Shown here piece after piece: positions 1-10,031 of a stretch of DNA of 64,000 nucleotides. Within the stretch, counting starts at the first letter, position 1. Each line of letters opens with the position of its first letter. Position numbers and translations under genes: made by a program. The notes beneath the pieces are model-generated. The model was given only the letters and a program-made list of their open reading frames with translations, ran no database searches and was not told the DNA's origin. This stretch comes from Epiperipatus broadwayi (lineage: Eukaryota; Onychophora; Udeonychophora; Euonychophora; Peripatidae): positions 4,860,834 to 4,924,833 of the forward strand of contig JAQFVV010006270.1 in assembly GCA_028023455.1 (NCBI GenBank), read 5' to 3'.

Positions 1-59
1 TACCATCTATTTCTATAGTTTAAACAGAATTTAGTAGTAATGCTTGGTATCTGGTCTAG

Positions 60-850
60 GGCCATCCACTCCCAGATATCAGAGAACAGTTTAGCCAGGA
101 CCATTAGGTGATCTCTAGTTTTTAACTTAGAAATGAGTTCCTTAAAAACCTCTCAAGGACTTTTTATGTTGGACTGGAATATGAAGTGACACCTGGTGAG
201 CCATTTTGTGACTAGTAATTATGATGGCCATCCGATCATGGCAAAAGTGCTACTCCTCATTGCTTTACATATATTCAGAATAGAGGCACATCCTGGCCGA
301 ACACGAGAATGCAGTCTTAATTCAAGTTCTATAAATTTTTTGCAGTGAGAGAAGGTGTGATCCATGGCCCAAGATATAGCTTTCTTAAGCAGTGACCTTA
401 TGGATATAACTAGTTTTCCTGGGGTTTATTTCTGGCCAAGATCCATGTATTTAAATGTGTCCCAATAGGTTTTTTTGTTACTAAATAGCTGACCTGTGTC
501 GGGTATGAGCCCACCATGTAGACCTCCATTTGTGCTATCCATTTTCTTTTTATAGGCAGTGGGGTGTCAGTAGGTCCTACTGCACTGGCAATTTGAAGTT
601 CCATGTCTGTCTCTTTTGATGCCTTCAATACTGCTATTACTCTTTGCATGTATAGTACCTAGATTGCGTGCAACCCAGGACCATTCAAATCCTTAGGTTT
701 CTGCATTTTCCAAAGACTAATGCAGGCAATTTTGTTTAGTGTTTTTTTCCATAGTAGCTGTGTACATGCTGCATTAATGGTGTTCTGAAAGGCCCTGGTT
801 GGTTTGATGATTGGAAAGTAGTATGCAAAAAAAAAGTGTAATAATATTAC
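60..850 (-). pseudogene. decayed LINE reverse-transcriptase C-terminal region
   Basis: Read on the minus strand, the segment from about 800 down to 680 gives a line with the spacing of the post-RT region of LINE polymerases: an aromatic/Leu-Trp pair (QLLWKK), then SLWKMQKPKDLNGPGLH, which resembles the common W...L..PK..GGLG block. It continues into an open stretch of about 79 codons at 649-410 (ISLW-type context followed by PIKRKWIAQMEVYM) and then decays with several stops. No start, poly-A tail or target duplication is visible. It is a dead fragment truncated by the window edge. The clade is uncertain; the same type of LINE seems to lie at 39.7-41.2 kb on the same strand. The family call rests on one block, so it is tentative. 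Confidence 0.4.
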
Positions 851-904
851 ATTTGATTATTAAATGGAATTACAGTTGACATTAAATGAATTATTTCTGT
901 AATA

Positions 905-1015
905 ATAATAAACAGTGCAAACTTTCCATACAGTAGTGCCCCTCAGTGCAAACCTTAGTAATCAAGGAATACAAGAAGGTTTTCATCTTGGGATCTTAGC
1001 GTTATAGTTAACTAA
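905..1015 (-). repeat. fragment of hammerhead-bearing short repeat, inverted
   Basis: The segment starting CAAACTTTCCATACAGTAG is the reverse complement of the 3' part of the repeat found whole at 7.1 kb and 61.1 kb (end block CTGTATGGAGAGTTT). The ribozyme portion is missing or unrecognisable. It faces the plus-strand copy at 6.15 kb, with the old gypsy element inserted between the two. The pre-insertion locus therefore resembled the head-to-head pair at 60.9-61.3 kb. Confidence 0.7.
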
Positions 1016-1020
1016 CTAGG

Positions 1021-1502
1021 TGCTTTATATGTCTATATTTAGAACTCAAAGAAATAGGGTAATTAGAGATAAAATAAATGATAAACATTACCGGATTATA
1101 ATTAGTTATATTTAATAACATTCCACATTATGAAGAAGTATATAAAAACTCAAAGATAAGGGAAATCAAGGTCTTTTTACAGACACATCATGAGAGCTGC
1201 TCATGGTAGAGAAGATACAAAGTGATCGAGTGTAATGAGAACTATGAAGGGACCCAGTGAACTCCACCACTGAAGTACCAAAGTGTACCTAGGGACTATA
1301 CAGGCCACATTTGTAAGTAATATTATTGATATGTATAAATAGTAAGTATATTAAATGTGTTAGTAAAATATTATTATTAGTAACTTGTGCCAAATAAAGC
1401 CAGTATTTAGTTATAAAACCTTGTTTCTGAATTGCTTTTATTTCTTTTGGTTCTGACCATCTTTACCCCTGATTGTAGTATTCTTGGTGGCTGTACACAG
1501 CA
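1021..1502 (+). repeat. 5' LTR of old Ty3/gypsy element
   Basis: About 482 bp, TG...CA. It aligns along its length with 5543-6134: shared blocks include ATTTAGAACTCAAAGAAAT, TATAAAAACTCAAAGATAA, ACTATACAGGCCACAT and TTATAAAACCTTGTTTC. The block TATATAAAAACTC may be the promoter region. It is shorter than the 3' copy, which carries an internal duplication. Confidence 0.85.
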
Positions 1503-1508
1503 GAAAAC

Positions 1509-1520
1509 TGGTACAGTTGA
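1509..1520 (+). other. primer-binding site of old gypsy element
   Basis: TGGTACAGTTGA lies 6 bases after the 5' LTR. It begins with TGG, complementary to a tRNA CCA end. The younger element has TGGTGCAGTCAGG at the equivalent place, so both probably used the same or a similar primer tRNA. Confidence 0.6.
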
Positions 1521-1626
1521 CAAGATAGAATTTAATTTGTAATTCTGCATTGTAATTAGAAAATGTGAAGAAAAGAAAAAAAAGTCATTTTTTTTTACTT
1601 ATTAATTACCCAGATTAAGAGGTTAA

Positions 1627-2340
1627 ATGGCAAGTGAGCCGCAAGTGATAAGAAGTGAGCTTAATGTTGATTGGCCAATTTATCTCAAAAGGATTGAGAA
1701 TGTTTTTTTATTAATGTGACTGTCAGTGACTCCATTAAAGTTACCACATTGTTATGTTATGCCAGGCAACAAGTGATAGAAATCACAAATAGGTTATGTG
1801 ATTATGAAGAAGAAGAGAAATTTCCGTATAAAGTAGTAGTTGGAAAACTAAATAACTATTTTAATCCAAATCCCCCAAAGCATATAGCATGGCTACATTT
1901 TAGAAATAGATGGCAAAATAAAAGGGAAAGCATGATCAATCATTGAGAAAACTCGCTAAGAGCTGTAGTTATGGTGATGCATTAGAAGATGTTGAAACAA
2001 TTACTTTGGGATATGTGACAATAGGTTGAGACAGCAATTACTGTCCTCAAGAGACTTGTCATACAATAAAGCAATCAAAATGGGAATAGCCCATGAAATA
2101 GTGCTTGATCAATCAAGGGAAATTTCGAAATTTTACCAATAATAATGAATGTAAGGTGTTTAGATGAAAAACTGAAAATAAGTATCAGTCTGCTAACAGT
2201 TAGTCAAATGAAATTATTTGCTATTGTTGTGCAAAAAATATCACATGACATGTATGTATAGATTGAACAAAGCACATTATAGAGCCTGTGGCAAGGGTAG
2301 GTCATTTAGTGAAAGCAGGTAGGTTGAATGGGAAAAAATA
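1627..2340 (+). pseudogene. gag pseudogene of old gypsy element
   Basis: An ATG at 1627 opens MASEPQVIRSELNVDWPIYL, comparable to the N-terminus of the younger gag at 12311 (both have a W-P-F/I-Y-xx-R/K motif). A frameshift near 1715 moves the capsid region into the frame of 1716-1946, which matches the younger gag closely (for example QQVIEITNRL against RKVIEIVNKL, and NYFNPNPPKHIAWLHFRNR against DYFSPRPSKYLARLKLRNR). Remains of Cys-rich zinc knuckles (CYCCAK) lie near 2220. Many stops follow. It is non-functional; capsid and nucleocapsid are the family roles. Confidence 0.7.
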
Positions 2341-2515
2341 TCATAGGGTATCACCCATTTCTGCAAAGAGAAACAAGCAGAAATGTGTGATCTACAATAC
2401 CCAGGGTGCTCATTGCAACCTATTCATGTCAGTGAAATTATTAAATACAAATTTAAATATGTGAATTAATACACTGTACAGATTTACACACACCTGCACA
2501 TATATAATGTAATAT

Positions 2516-2564
2516 AAGGGATTCGAACTCAGACTTTCAGTGAAAGTCTAAGTTCAAATCCCTT
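2516..2564. repeat. 24-bp hairpin with tRNA T-arm-like sequence
   Basis: AAGGGATTCGAACTCAGACT at 2516 is mirrored by a matching inverted arm ending at 2564 (22 of 24 pairs, 1-base loop). Each arm contains a B-box-like GGATTCGAACT / AGTTCAAATCC. The same half-sequence appears in a SINE-like tract at 38.62 kb. It interrupts the protease region of the old gypsy element. Confidence 0.7.
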
Positions 2565-2574
2565 AAATACAAAT

Positions 2575-3650
2575 TTAAAAATGGAAATTGACAGTGGATC
2601 AGGCATAATGATGATGGCAGTCAAAGATGGAAATGGTAACAAAAAATTGTGTGAACCCCCTTACATTAATAAGAACTACTTTAAGAGTGAAAGATACTTG
2701 TGGTAATATTATTAGGGAAAGTAGAAGTGTAGGAATTAAAAAAGAGCCTGTAGGTTACCATTGTATACAGCACAAGACATTATCAACTCTATCATAAGTA
2801 AAGAATGGTTTTATGTCCTGGGAATAGAAATATGTATGGTTAACAAGACCTCTATTGAGAAAGAAATAAAATAAAAAAATACACAAGTTTATTTAGTAAT
2901 ATGGAAAGCCAAATCATAACTAAGCCAGTCAATATAATCTTGCAAGATAGAGAAACTTCTGTGATTTAAAGATAGAAAAGTTTCTTTTGCATTACAAGCT
3001 AAAGTGGAACAAGAGTTAGATGATTTAGTTAGCGAGTGTTGATGCCAGTCGAGAAGGCCAATTGGGCCACTCTGATTGTAGTGATATCTAAATCAAACAG
3101 ACAAATCCGCATTTGTAAAGATTACCATACTACAGTAAATAAGAACCTTACCAAGAGTCAATATCCAGTACCTAACATTAGAGAAATATTAGCTAATATG
3201 GAAACATCAAGTTATCACATCAAGTTATTTCTCTAAAATTGATTTGAGATTTGCGTTCTATCAGATTCCAGTTTCTAAACACACCTCAGAATTGTTAACT
3301 ATCACTACCCACAAGAGATTGCTTAACTACAATAGGCTGCCTTTTGAAATTACCATCACACCACATATCTTCCAAGCCAAAATGGATATGTTATTCCAAC
3401 AAATGGAGAGTATGAAACCATATTTTGATGATATTTTAATAGTTGCTAATTCAGAAGAGAAATTATACAAAAAGTTTGTGATAAATTATCTAGTTTTGGA
3501 GCTAGAATAAACCCAGAAAAATGTATCTGGATGTCAACCAAAATAAAGTTCCTGGGGCATAGCATATCAAGAAAGGGAAAGAAGCCTGACACTCAACAGA
3601 TTTCAGCCATATAAGAAGCTCCAAGACCAGAAATGTATGAGAACTACAGG
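2575..3650 (+). pseudogene. protease and reverse-transcriptase pseudogene of old gypsy element
   Basis: EIDSGSG near 2585 is the aspartic protease motif. RT blocks follow in two frames: DYHTTVNKNL and YPVPNIREIL (3120-3190), then FAFYQIPV (3250), LPFEITITPHIFQAKMD (3340-3390), and the catalytic box YFDDILIVANS near 3420. The FLGH-like thumb block follows at 3550. Each block has a counterpart in the younger element. Stops and at least two frameshifts split it, so no functional RT can be made. Confidence 0.8.
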
Positions 3651-5560
3651 ATTTTCTGGGCCTACTTAATTATTTTGAAACTTATAAGAGAAAAGTGCAT
3701 GTAGCATGACTTCTATATAATTTGTTAAAAAAAGGTCAAAAATGGTATTGGGACCAAACCCAAGAAAAAGCATTTAGTGATACAAAGGAATTGCTTACAT
3801 TGGATAGTTTATTAGTATCCTATGACAGCAGCAATGGATGCATCATATTTTGGAGTCAAAGTGATATTAAGTCATACAGTGGCTGAGGAGTGAGCAACCA
3901 ATAGTCTTTGCTTCAAGAACATTAACAAAAGCAGAGTAAAACTTCAGTCAGTTGAATAAAGAGGCATTGGCTATTATATTTGCAGTGAAAAAATTCCACC
4001 AATCCTTATATGGGTAGCAATTCAAGATCTTTACTGATCACAAGCCGCTATTAGGGATATTAGCTGAAAATAAAACCACACCAGATCACCTGAGACCTAG
4101 AATGTTACATTGGTAAAATTTATTAGCAGGTTATGATTTTGAGCTAATTTTTAAAAAGAGAAATATCATTGGGCTTGCAGATGTACTGTCAAGGGTCGCA
4201 ATTAAATCAGCTCACAAGAAATGGATCCAACCATTAACTAAATAGAGAACTGGAATAAAGTAGTAATAGACAGCAAAAAGATAGTGAGTGGATAAATGCT
4301 GAGCATGGTTATAACTTGTTAATAGAATGTATAAGCAAATGCTGGTCTAGAATTCAGTCTGAGATACTTTATAAAGCTATATGGGATGTAAGACAAAAAT
4401 TTGTCTATAAATAAAGGATGGTGTTAATGGAAAATAGAGTATTAATACCTAGTAGGGGTCATCTCTAAGATCTGCAGCTTATTCATCAATGCCATCCCAC
4501 ATTGTATTGGATAAAGCACTTTCATGAAGTTATGTTTGGTAGCTCAGAATTAATTCTGAGATACAATAATTTATGAAAACCAGTGCGAATTGCCAAGTGA
4601 ACACAAACGTTCTGAGAAATTATATAGCCTGGCCTGTAGTTTAAAAAGCTTGGAGTTGTATTCACATTGACCATGCCCAGACCATTCTACAGCTGCATTT
4701 TTTAATAGTGATTGGCTCGTATTCAAAGTAGACTGAATATAGAACTGTAAGAAATACAAGCACCAAAGAAACAATCGGAAAACTTACAAAAATTTTTGTT
4801 TTTCATGGTCTCTTCAAAACTAAAATATCAGCCAAAAGTTTCACAAGCATTAAATTGGAGAATTTCTGAAAGAAATAAAAAATTAGGCATACAGCCACAC
4901 ACCCACATCGACTCAAGTCCAATGGGTCTGCAGAAAAGGTAGTACAAATGGTAAAGAAAATGCTATGGAAGGAAGGTACTGCAAATAAATAAGAAATATT
5001 ATATTCTGCCTTATTGGACCAGCACAGTACACTGCTGAGTAGTACAGGAAAATATCCAGCTGAAATAATATTTAGATGGAAGATCTGCATAAAGTTATCA
5101 CTGACTCTCCCAGATCAAAATTTTTCGAGCGGATGGAAACAGCATAGAATGGCAGTATGCAGTGGGAAAAAAAATCTGGGTGAGAGATGTGCTTGCAAAA
5201 TACTAGGTAAAAAGTATAATTAAAGACCATCTATCAAAACAAATAGTAGTAGTAATTGAGACAGAATCAGGGTAAAGCATGCAAAAACATGTAAATCATG
5301 TTAAATCATGTCAGATGTCAAAAAGAAGAAATTGAGTGAGCCAGAAGTAATTAAGTGCCGGACATTCCAAATTATATAGAAGAGGCAGACTCCCCAAAAG
5401 TAAATGAAGAGCACAAAACAGACAAGAACATTACTGTTGAAAAGAAAGCAACCCCTTGTAGGTTACAAAGACTCAAGAAGAAACCACGTTATCTGGAAGT
5501 CTACGAGACTTCAAAAATTTGTAATTTTCGAAGTGGAGGAGATGCTTTTTATGTAAATAT
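3650..5560 (+). pseudogene. RNase H and integrase pseudogene of old gypsy element
   Basis: RNase H remains include the block around 3950-4040 (LNKEALAIIFAVKKFHQ, then FKIFTDHKPLLGIL). An HHCC-like zinc region lies near 4430-4600, and a decayed integrase core follows. An open tail at 5355-5564 (LKKKPRYLEVYET) corresponds to the C-terminal RRPLYLKEYV of the younger element. The frame is broken throughout. The purine-rich AAGTGGAGGAGA just before 5543 is the likely polypurine tract. Confidence 0.7.
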
Positions 5561-6134
5561 TTAGAACTCAAAGAAATAAAGTAATTAGAGATAAAATAAA
5601 TGATAAGCATTACTGGATTGGAAAGTGATTAATTAAAAGATAAAAAAAATTTATAATTAATTATTTTCTAGAACATTTCATTAAAAGATAAAAAAAAATT
5701 TATAATTAATTATTTTCTAGAACATTTCACATTATGGGGAAATATATAAAAACTCAAAGATAAAGGTCTTTTTACATACACTCACATTGTGGGATCTGCT
5801 CGTGCTAGAGAAGATACAAAGTGACCAAGGGTAATGATGATTATGGAGGGATCCAGTGAACTCCACTACTGAAGGTACCAAAATGGACCTAGAGACTATA
5901 CAGGCCACATCAGCCTTACTATAATTTATGTATGCCTCAGCATTTCATAAGTAATATTATTGATATGTATAAATTATAAATATATTAAGTGTGTTAATAA
6001 AATCTTACTATTAGTAATTTGCAGCAAATAAAGTCAGTATTTAGTTATAAAACCTTGTTTCCAAATTGCTTTTATTTCTGTTGGTCTGACCACTTTTACC
6101 CCAATTGTAGTATTCATGGTGTCTGTACACAGCA
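5543..6134 (+). repeat. 3' LTR of old Ty3/gypsy element, with internal duplication
   Basis: About 592 bp. It matches the 5' LTR but carries a tandem copy of a ~50-bp block at 5630-5730 (TTATAATTAATTATTTTCTA occurs twice) and an extra tract near 5905-5945. These explain the length difference. The right target duplication CTAGG follows at 6135-6139. Confidence 0.85.
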
Positions 6135-6144
6135 CTAGGTAAAA

Positions 6145-6395
6145 GGTGGCTGCTAGAAAGTTGCATTAGATCCTAAGATCTAGGTGCAGTGCTCTCAGAC
6201 CCAAGGCTCTTCACTGATGGAAGCCACAAGCTAGAAACCAGTCTGCAGATATTGAATGATTAGGCACTAAGTAGAGATTTTATTCACAAACCTTGCATCC
6301 ATTGATTACTAAGGCTTGCACTGAGTGGCACTACTGTATGGAGAGTTTGCTATAGTTTTAACAGCTTGTGTAAGCATAGGATGATTTAGAGGTTT
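6145..6395 (+). repeat. retrozyme-like short repeat, copy 1
   Basis: The order is a small palindrome GATCCTAAGATCT, a hammerhead core (6208-6249), TATTGAATGATTAGGCACTA, a middle block ending GCATCCATTGATTACT, and the end block CACTGAGTGGCACTACTGTA. Copies occur at 7.1 kb and twice at 60.9-61.3 kb. No reading frame is visible, so it must be non-autonomous. The size and the ribozyme match what is known of animal retrozymes; that identity is inferred. Confidence 0.75.
6208..6249 (+). ncRNA. hammerhead ribozyme motif, mutated
   Basis: Stem I is UCUUCA with UGCAGA (5 of 6 pairs). The core is CUGAUGG, where the invariant A9 has become G. Stem II is AGC-CACAA-GCU, then GAAAC and AGUC as the cleavage-site end. 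Compared with the other copies (GGC/GCC), stem II has changed on both sides to A-U, which keeps the pair. The A9 change suggests the ribozyme is inactive now. Confidence 0.6.
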
Positions 6396-6410
6396 AATAA
6401 TAATAACAAA

Positions 6411-6510
6411 TAGTTTTCTTGCTGGAGAATTCATAAGAATCTTGAGTGCCAGTGCTGGAATAGATCCAAGGACCTTACCCTCCAAAATCTGTCACCACTG
6501 CACTAACCCA
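6411..6510 (-). repeat. tRNA-derived SINE, copy A
   Basis: On the minus strand, a tRNA-like head is followed by the conserved tail CTTATGAATTCTCCAGC, shared with copies at 6.53, 19.9, 20.0, 23.6, 33.1 and 46.8 kb. This copy is diverged. The head retains a recognisable pol III box region but no folding tRNA. Confidence 0.5.
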
Positions 6511-6530
6511 CACATGGTATTAAATTATCA

Positions 6531-6640
6531 TTGATTGCATTGCTGGGAGTTTATGAAGTTTGATAGTGGCAGTATTAGAACTGGAATCAATTCAAGGACC
6601 TTAGATCAAGCCTTTACACACTACCAGTGTTCTAGATCCC
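6531..6640 (-). repeat. tRNA-derived SINE, copy B
   Basis: A second diverged copy next to copy A, in the same orientation. Its tail complement is TGCTGGGAGTTTATGAAGTT on the plus strand, and AATTCAAGGACCTTAG lies in the B-box area. The two lie about 20 bases apart. Confidence 0.45.
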
Positions 6641-6644
6641 ACAG

Positions 6645-7060
6645 AATGCTATTGCCTAATTTAAAAATTCTTTCTAGCATTTTCATTGCTTAATTAAAGT
6701 ACTAAAAAGAAATTTAATTAACATATTTAAGTAAAATAAAACAATTTTTAAATAATCCAATGTGGAGCAAAGACGTCTTCAGTAATTCCTTTTTAGGCTT
6801 TATTTTCTATTCTTATTTTAATTTCTAACTAAAAACAATTGGATAGTCATATTCTGACCAATGGTGCATGATTAAATGAGTTAGCTTAGGATTTGCTACT
6901 TTAAAAATAGCATTAAATCTGTTTAAAACTTTAGAAATTCCTCATTTTACTTTCTGGTTTCACAAACATGCAGACTGATGTGGTAACCACAGCATTATGA
7001 AGACCTTCTATAAGAATTACTGACATTTGTGCCAAACCAACTTAGAAAAATAAATAGTGA
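6645..7060. other. no gene seen
   Basis: AT-rich sequence with short homopolymers. No long reading frame, repeat match or RNA-like structure was recognised. Confidence 0.5.
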
Positions 7061-7061
7061 A

Positions 7062-7260
7062 TAAACATCACATGATCACCATTTCTTATGCTCATATCCA
7101 AAGCTCCTCACTGATGAAGGCCATAAGCCAGAAACTAGTCGGGGAATATTGAATGAGTAGGCACTAGATAGGGATTTTATGCACAAGCCTTCTGGCATCC
7201 ATTGATTACTCTGGCTTGCACTGAGTGGCAATATTGTACGGAGAGTTTTGCCTGTTTTAA
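7062..7260 (+). repeat. retrozyme-like short repeat, copy 2
   Basis: The ribozyme is at 7105-7146, followed by the same body and end block (CACTGAGTGGCAATATTGTA) as copy 1. Immediately upstream, 7062-7092 (ACATCACATGATCACCATTT) is the reverse complement of the far 3' end of the copy at 61.25-61.30 kb. This locus therefore also preserves part of an inverted, head-to-head arrangement. Confidence 0.75.
7105..7146 (+). ncRNA. hammerhead ribozyme motif, intact core
   Basis: The core CUGAUGA and GAAAC is fully conserved. Stem II is GGC-CAUAA-GCC, flanked by one unpaired A on each side. Stem III is the self-complementary ACUAGU, with GUC^ as the expected cleavage site. Stem I UCCUC pairs with GGGGA, with one unpaired A. 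The palindromic 2-3 bp stem III is typical of hammerheads that act as dimers. Activity is inferred, not shown. Confidence 0.7.
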
Positions 7261-7264
7261 TTAA

Positions 7265-7788
7265 GTGACTAACATAATTTAAATATTTATCAGTTTTCTA
7301 TTTTATTAAAAGTTAAATATAAATGTGATTATAATAATAAAAATAAATAAGCACATATATAAAAAAGAGAGTTCTGTGTTATAAAAAATTCACCTGCATT
7401 AAAAGAAAAATACATTTTAAACATTTATGTATACAATTTGAATTTACCTGTTTAGAAATTATTTGAAAAAAAAAAATTAAATAGAAAAACACGAAATCAA
7501 CGAGTAGAAGAATGGTTGTTTAGACACTGGCAAATGTATGTTTGAACGATATAATTTTTAAAAAAATTAATAATGTTAGTATAAAATTTAACTAACAGAA
7601 GTGATATCAGATTAGCTAATTTATAAAGATAATTGCCAAATTGTTAATTTCTCTGAACGTGCTGTTCTAAAGATTTATATATGTGTGTGTGCTGTGTATT
7701 CAGCTATGAGGCTGACCGCCAACAATTATCACAAATGTATTAATTACCCCAAACGTTATTAAATAAGAATAAATACATTTATTTACAT
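7265..7788. other. no gene seen; flank of gypsy insertion
   Basis: Very AT-rich. It includes AAATTATTTGAAAAA-type runs and a short TG repeat near 7680. Nothing coding is recognised. Confidence 0.5.
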
Positions 7789-7793
7789 ATTAT

Positions 7794-8476
7794 TGTGATG
7801 TACTTGATTTAATGTGACTTATGAGAAATAACCAAACACATCCAATTCAAGTAACTATTACTCTCTTGCATGAAATTAAGATATCTCACTTGTCAGATAC
7901 AAGATTTTATTAGTATAAAAATTAACAAGCATTTGTAAACAGGATTATAAGTAGTTTACTAGCGCCTGTAAGGCTTACAAAAATAATAATAAGACAGGTA
8001 TAGTCTGTATAATTACCCTAGGTCGGTCTTTATTACCTTCAGACCCGAATATCTGGTTCTCCTCCCATCATTGGTCCTGTTCCGAAATTCACGCTACACA
8101 TAAGTCTCTCAGAAAAACAGGACTGACGCTAACTCACTTTTTTCCTGCTAGATTGTATCTCTTTTTGTTCTATTGTTTCTTAACAATTTTAATTGCAAAA
8201 GTATTCTGGGATTATTTCTGAACTAATTAATTAAATTGTTCTTTACATTTTTAATCCTTCATTTAATTAATTATTTATTCGGATCTTCCATCTTATTTTA
8301 TACCTTGCTTTTTATAAAATATATATATATGAAAAACCATTTGTCATTTCTAATTTTTGTTTTAATTAAAACAACTCGTTTTCTTTCACATGTAATTATT
8401 TAACACTTTTAACTTCTGGAGTACACACAGTTTCAAACGTATTTTTTATTAATATTAATTGTACTACAACATAACA
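7794..8476 (-). repeat. 3' LTR of young gypsy element
   Basis: 683 bp, the left copy in window coordinates. It differs from 12406-13094 by scattered substitutions, lacks a 4-base ATTC insertion and has two fewer bases in an AT run. The purine-rich AGTGAGGGAGGAAT on the minus strand, just right of 8476, is the probable polypurine tract. Confidence 0.95.
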
Positions 8477-8513
8477 ATTCCTCCCTCACTCCAGAAGTTA
8501 CGGTTTATCCATC

Positions 8514-9299
8514 TTATACATATTCTTTTAAGTACAAAGGTCTTCTTTTACATCGTATTGGTCTGGTGTGTATTTTATCCTCTTCTACTGCATCTTCTTG
8601 GATGTCGGTCAGTAGCATCTGTTTATGTAAATTCTTTTCATTTGCATGTTGAAACTGCTGGAACATATCTAATTGTATGTCATCTTCACTTTTACGAATA
8701 TGATTTTTGTGATGCTTATATATAATTCCATTTTCGTCCTTAATATCATAAATTTGCTTTGATCGCGCCCGTTCAATTTTTCCATTAACCCATTGTTTAC
8801 GTAGTATATCTCTGAATATTACCGTGTCTCCAATGTTAAAGTTTTTCACTGGGTCTTGATTATATTTATATATATGTGTATCAGGTTGCAAAAAATCTAA
8901 ATTAGTTCGTATTTTCCGACCGAATAACATTTCAGCTGGCGATTTTCCAGTCGTTGTTGATGGAGTTATATGTTGCTACATCATGAATTCCTGCAAGACG
9001 TTTTTCATATCCGTATTTTTTTTTTTTTTTAAATATTTCTTTTCTTGCCCTACCGCATTTTCTGCCAAACCATTTGATTCAGGGTGGTAAGGGGGTGTAA
9101 ATACATGTTTGATGTCCCATTTCTCAAATTGTATTTTTAGTTCTTCACTTGCAAATCCAGTTCCATTGTCCGAGATGATTACTTGTGAAAATCCATGTAT
9201 ATAAAATATGTCTGTTAAACATTTTATTGTTTTCTTTGCACTCGTATTTTTAACCTCATGATATTCTATCCATTTAGAGAAAGCATCGATTAAAATTCA
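8514..9299 (-). pseudogene. integrase core and C-terminal region, interrupted
   Basis: Continues the integrase begun at 10031. After a TGA stop at 9297-9299 the same frame reads through the core (LIDAFSKWIEYHEV, then ISDNGTGFASEE with the second catalytic Asp, then HPESNGLAENAV with the Glu). At a run of 15 T (plus strand, 9016-9030) the frame shifts. A stretch that reads GYEKRLAGIHDVATY in another frame follows, and the original frame resumes by 8970 (TTGKSPAEMLFGRKIRT). From 8930 to 8514 the frame is open: DPVKNFNIGDTVIFRD is the SH3-like C-terminal domain and the protein ends KRRPLYLKEYV. The stop and shift inactivate integrase here. Confidence 0.85.
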
Positions 9300-10031
9300 A
9301 TAATTTCTTCCTTCTACTGGACCCGCATGGTCTATATGCAGTCTTTGCCATGGATATATTGGTTTAGGCCAAGAAGAATATTGTTTATTCGGCAGAGCTA
9401 TTTCAGACTTACATTTATCACATTTCTTAATATACTTTTCAATATCATTACTTATCTGCGGCCACCAAACATAACTCCGAGCTAGAGCTTTAGCTGGCAC
9501 AATGCCTGGGTGCCCCTGATGCAAAAGTTCTAGAACTTTCATTCTCCCTATAGAAGGTATAAGTACTCTGTCTCCCATATTAATACACCCTTTACAGACC
9601 GACAATTGGTCTCTATTGACCCAAAACCCCATTGCTAAATTTTCAGGTTTTTTATTAGGCCAACCTTTGCTTATCCATTTCTTAAGCAATGCATACCCAT
9701 AATTTTCATTTGTCCATGTCTGAACTACTTTACTATTTATGACTTGTGATTTCATATTGTCAATATGATTAACTTCCACATCAGTTTCATAGTTGTCATT
9801 ATTTCCGTGTACTCTGGATAGAGCATCTGCATGAGAAATTATCTTTCCTTTTTGATATTTTAGATTGAAATTGTAAGCAGTAAGTGTATTAGCCCATCTG
9901 AGCATGCGTGGACTTAAATGCTCTGGCATCGGATGATCTTTTCCTATAATTCCTAGCAAAGGTTTGTGATCTGTTACTAATTCAAATTTTCGTCCATAAA
10001 TAAACTGGTGAAATTTTTTCACAGCAAACAT
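9297..10031 (-). pseudogene. RNase H C-terminus and integrase zinc domain
   Basis: Open for 244 codons. Residues 1-75 finish RNase H (FAVKKFHQFIYGRKF, TDHKPLLGI, ISHADALSRV). Around residues 170-215 is the integrase HHCC zinc domain: H of LLHQGHPG, a second H in the same block, and the CDKCKSE Cys pair. HIDHAGPV near the end contains the first catalytic Asp of the DDE triad. The frame then stops at TGA after GRNY, just before the core continues in the same frame at lower coordinates. The first Met is not a true start; a frameshift near 10035 separates it from the upstream RNase H. Confidence 0.85.

Larger units (their letters stand above)
1021..6134 (+). mobile_element. old Ty3/gypsy LTR retrotransposon, decayed
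   Basis: This is a complete but heavily mutated element. LTRs begin TGCTTTATAT / TGCTTTTTAT and end ACACAGCA. They are flanked by the 5-bp direct repeat CTAGG at 1016-1020 and 6135-6139, which fixes the ends. Between them, plus-strand fragments match gag, protease, RT, RNase H and integrase of the younger element at 7.8-13.1 kb, in the same order, with stops and frameshifts every few dozen codons. The two elements have unrelated LTRs, so they belong to related but different families. The higher divergence between its own LTRs makes it clearly older. Confidence 0.85.

Noticed and set aside
8459-8725. Plus-strand frame over the integrase C-terminus
   Set aside because: Shadow of the gypsy polyprotein on the minus strand.
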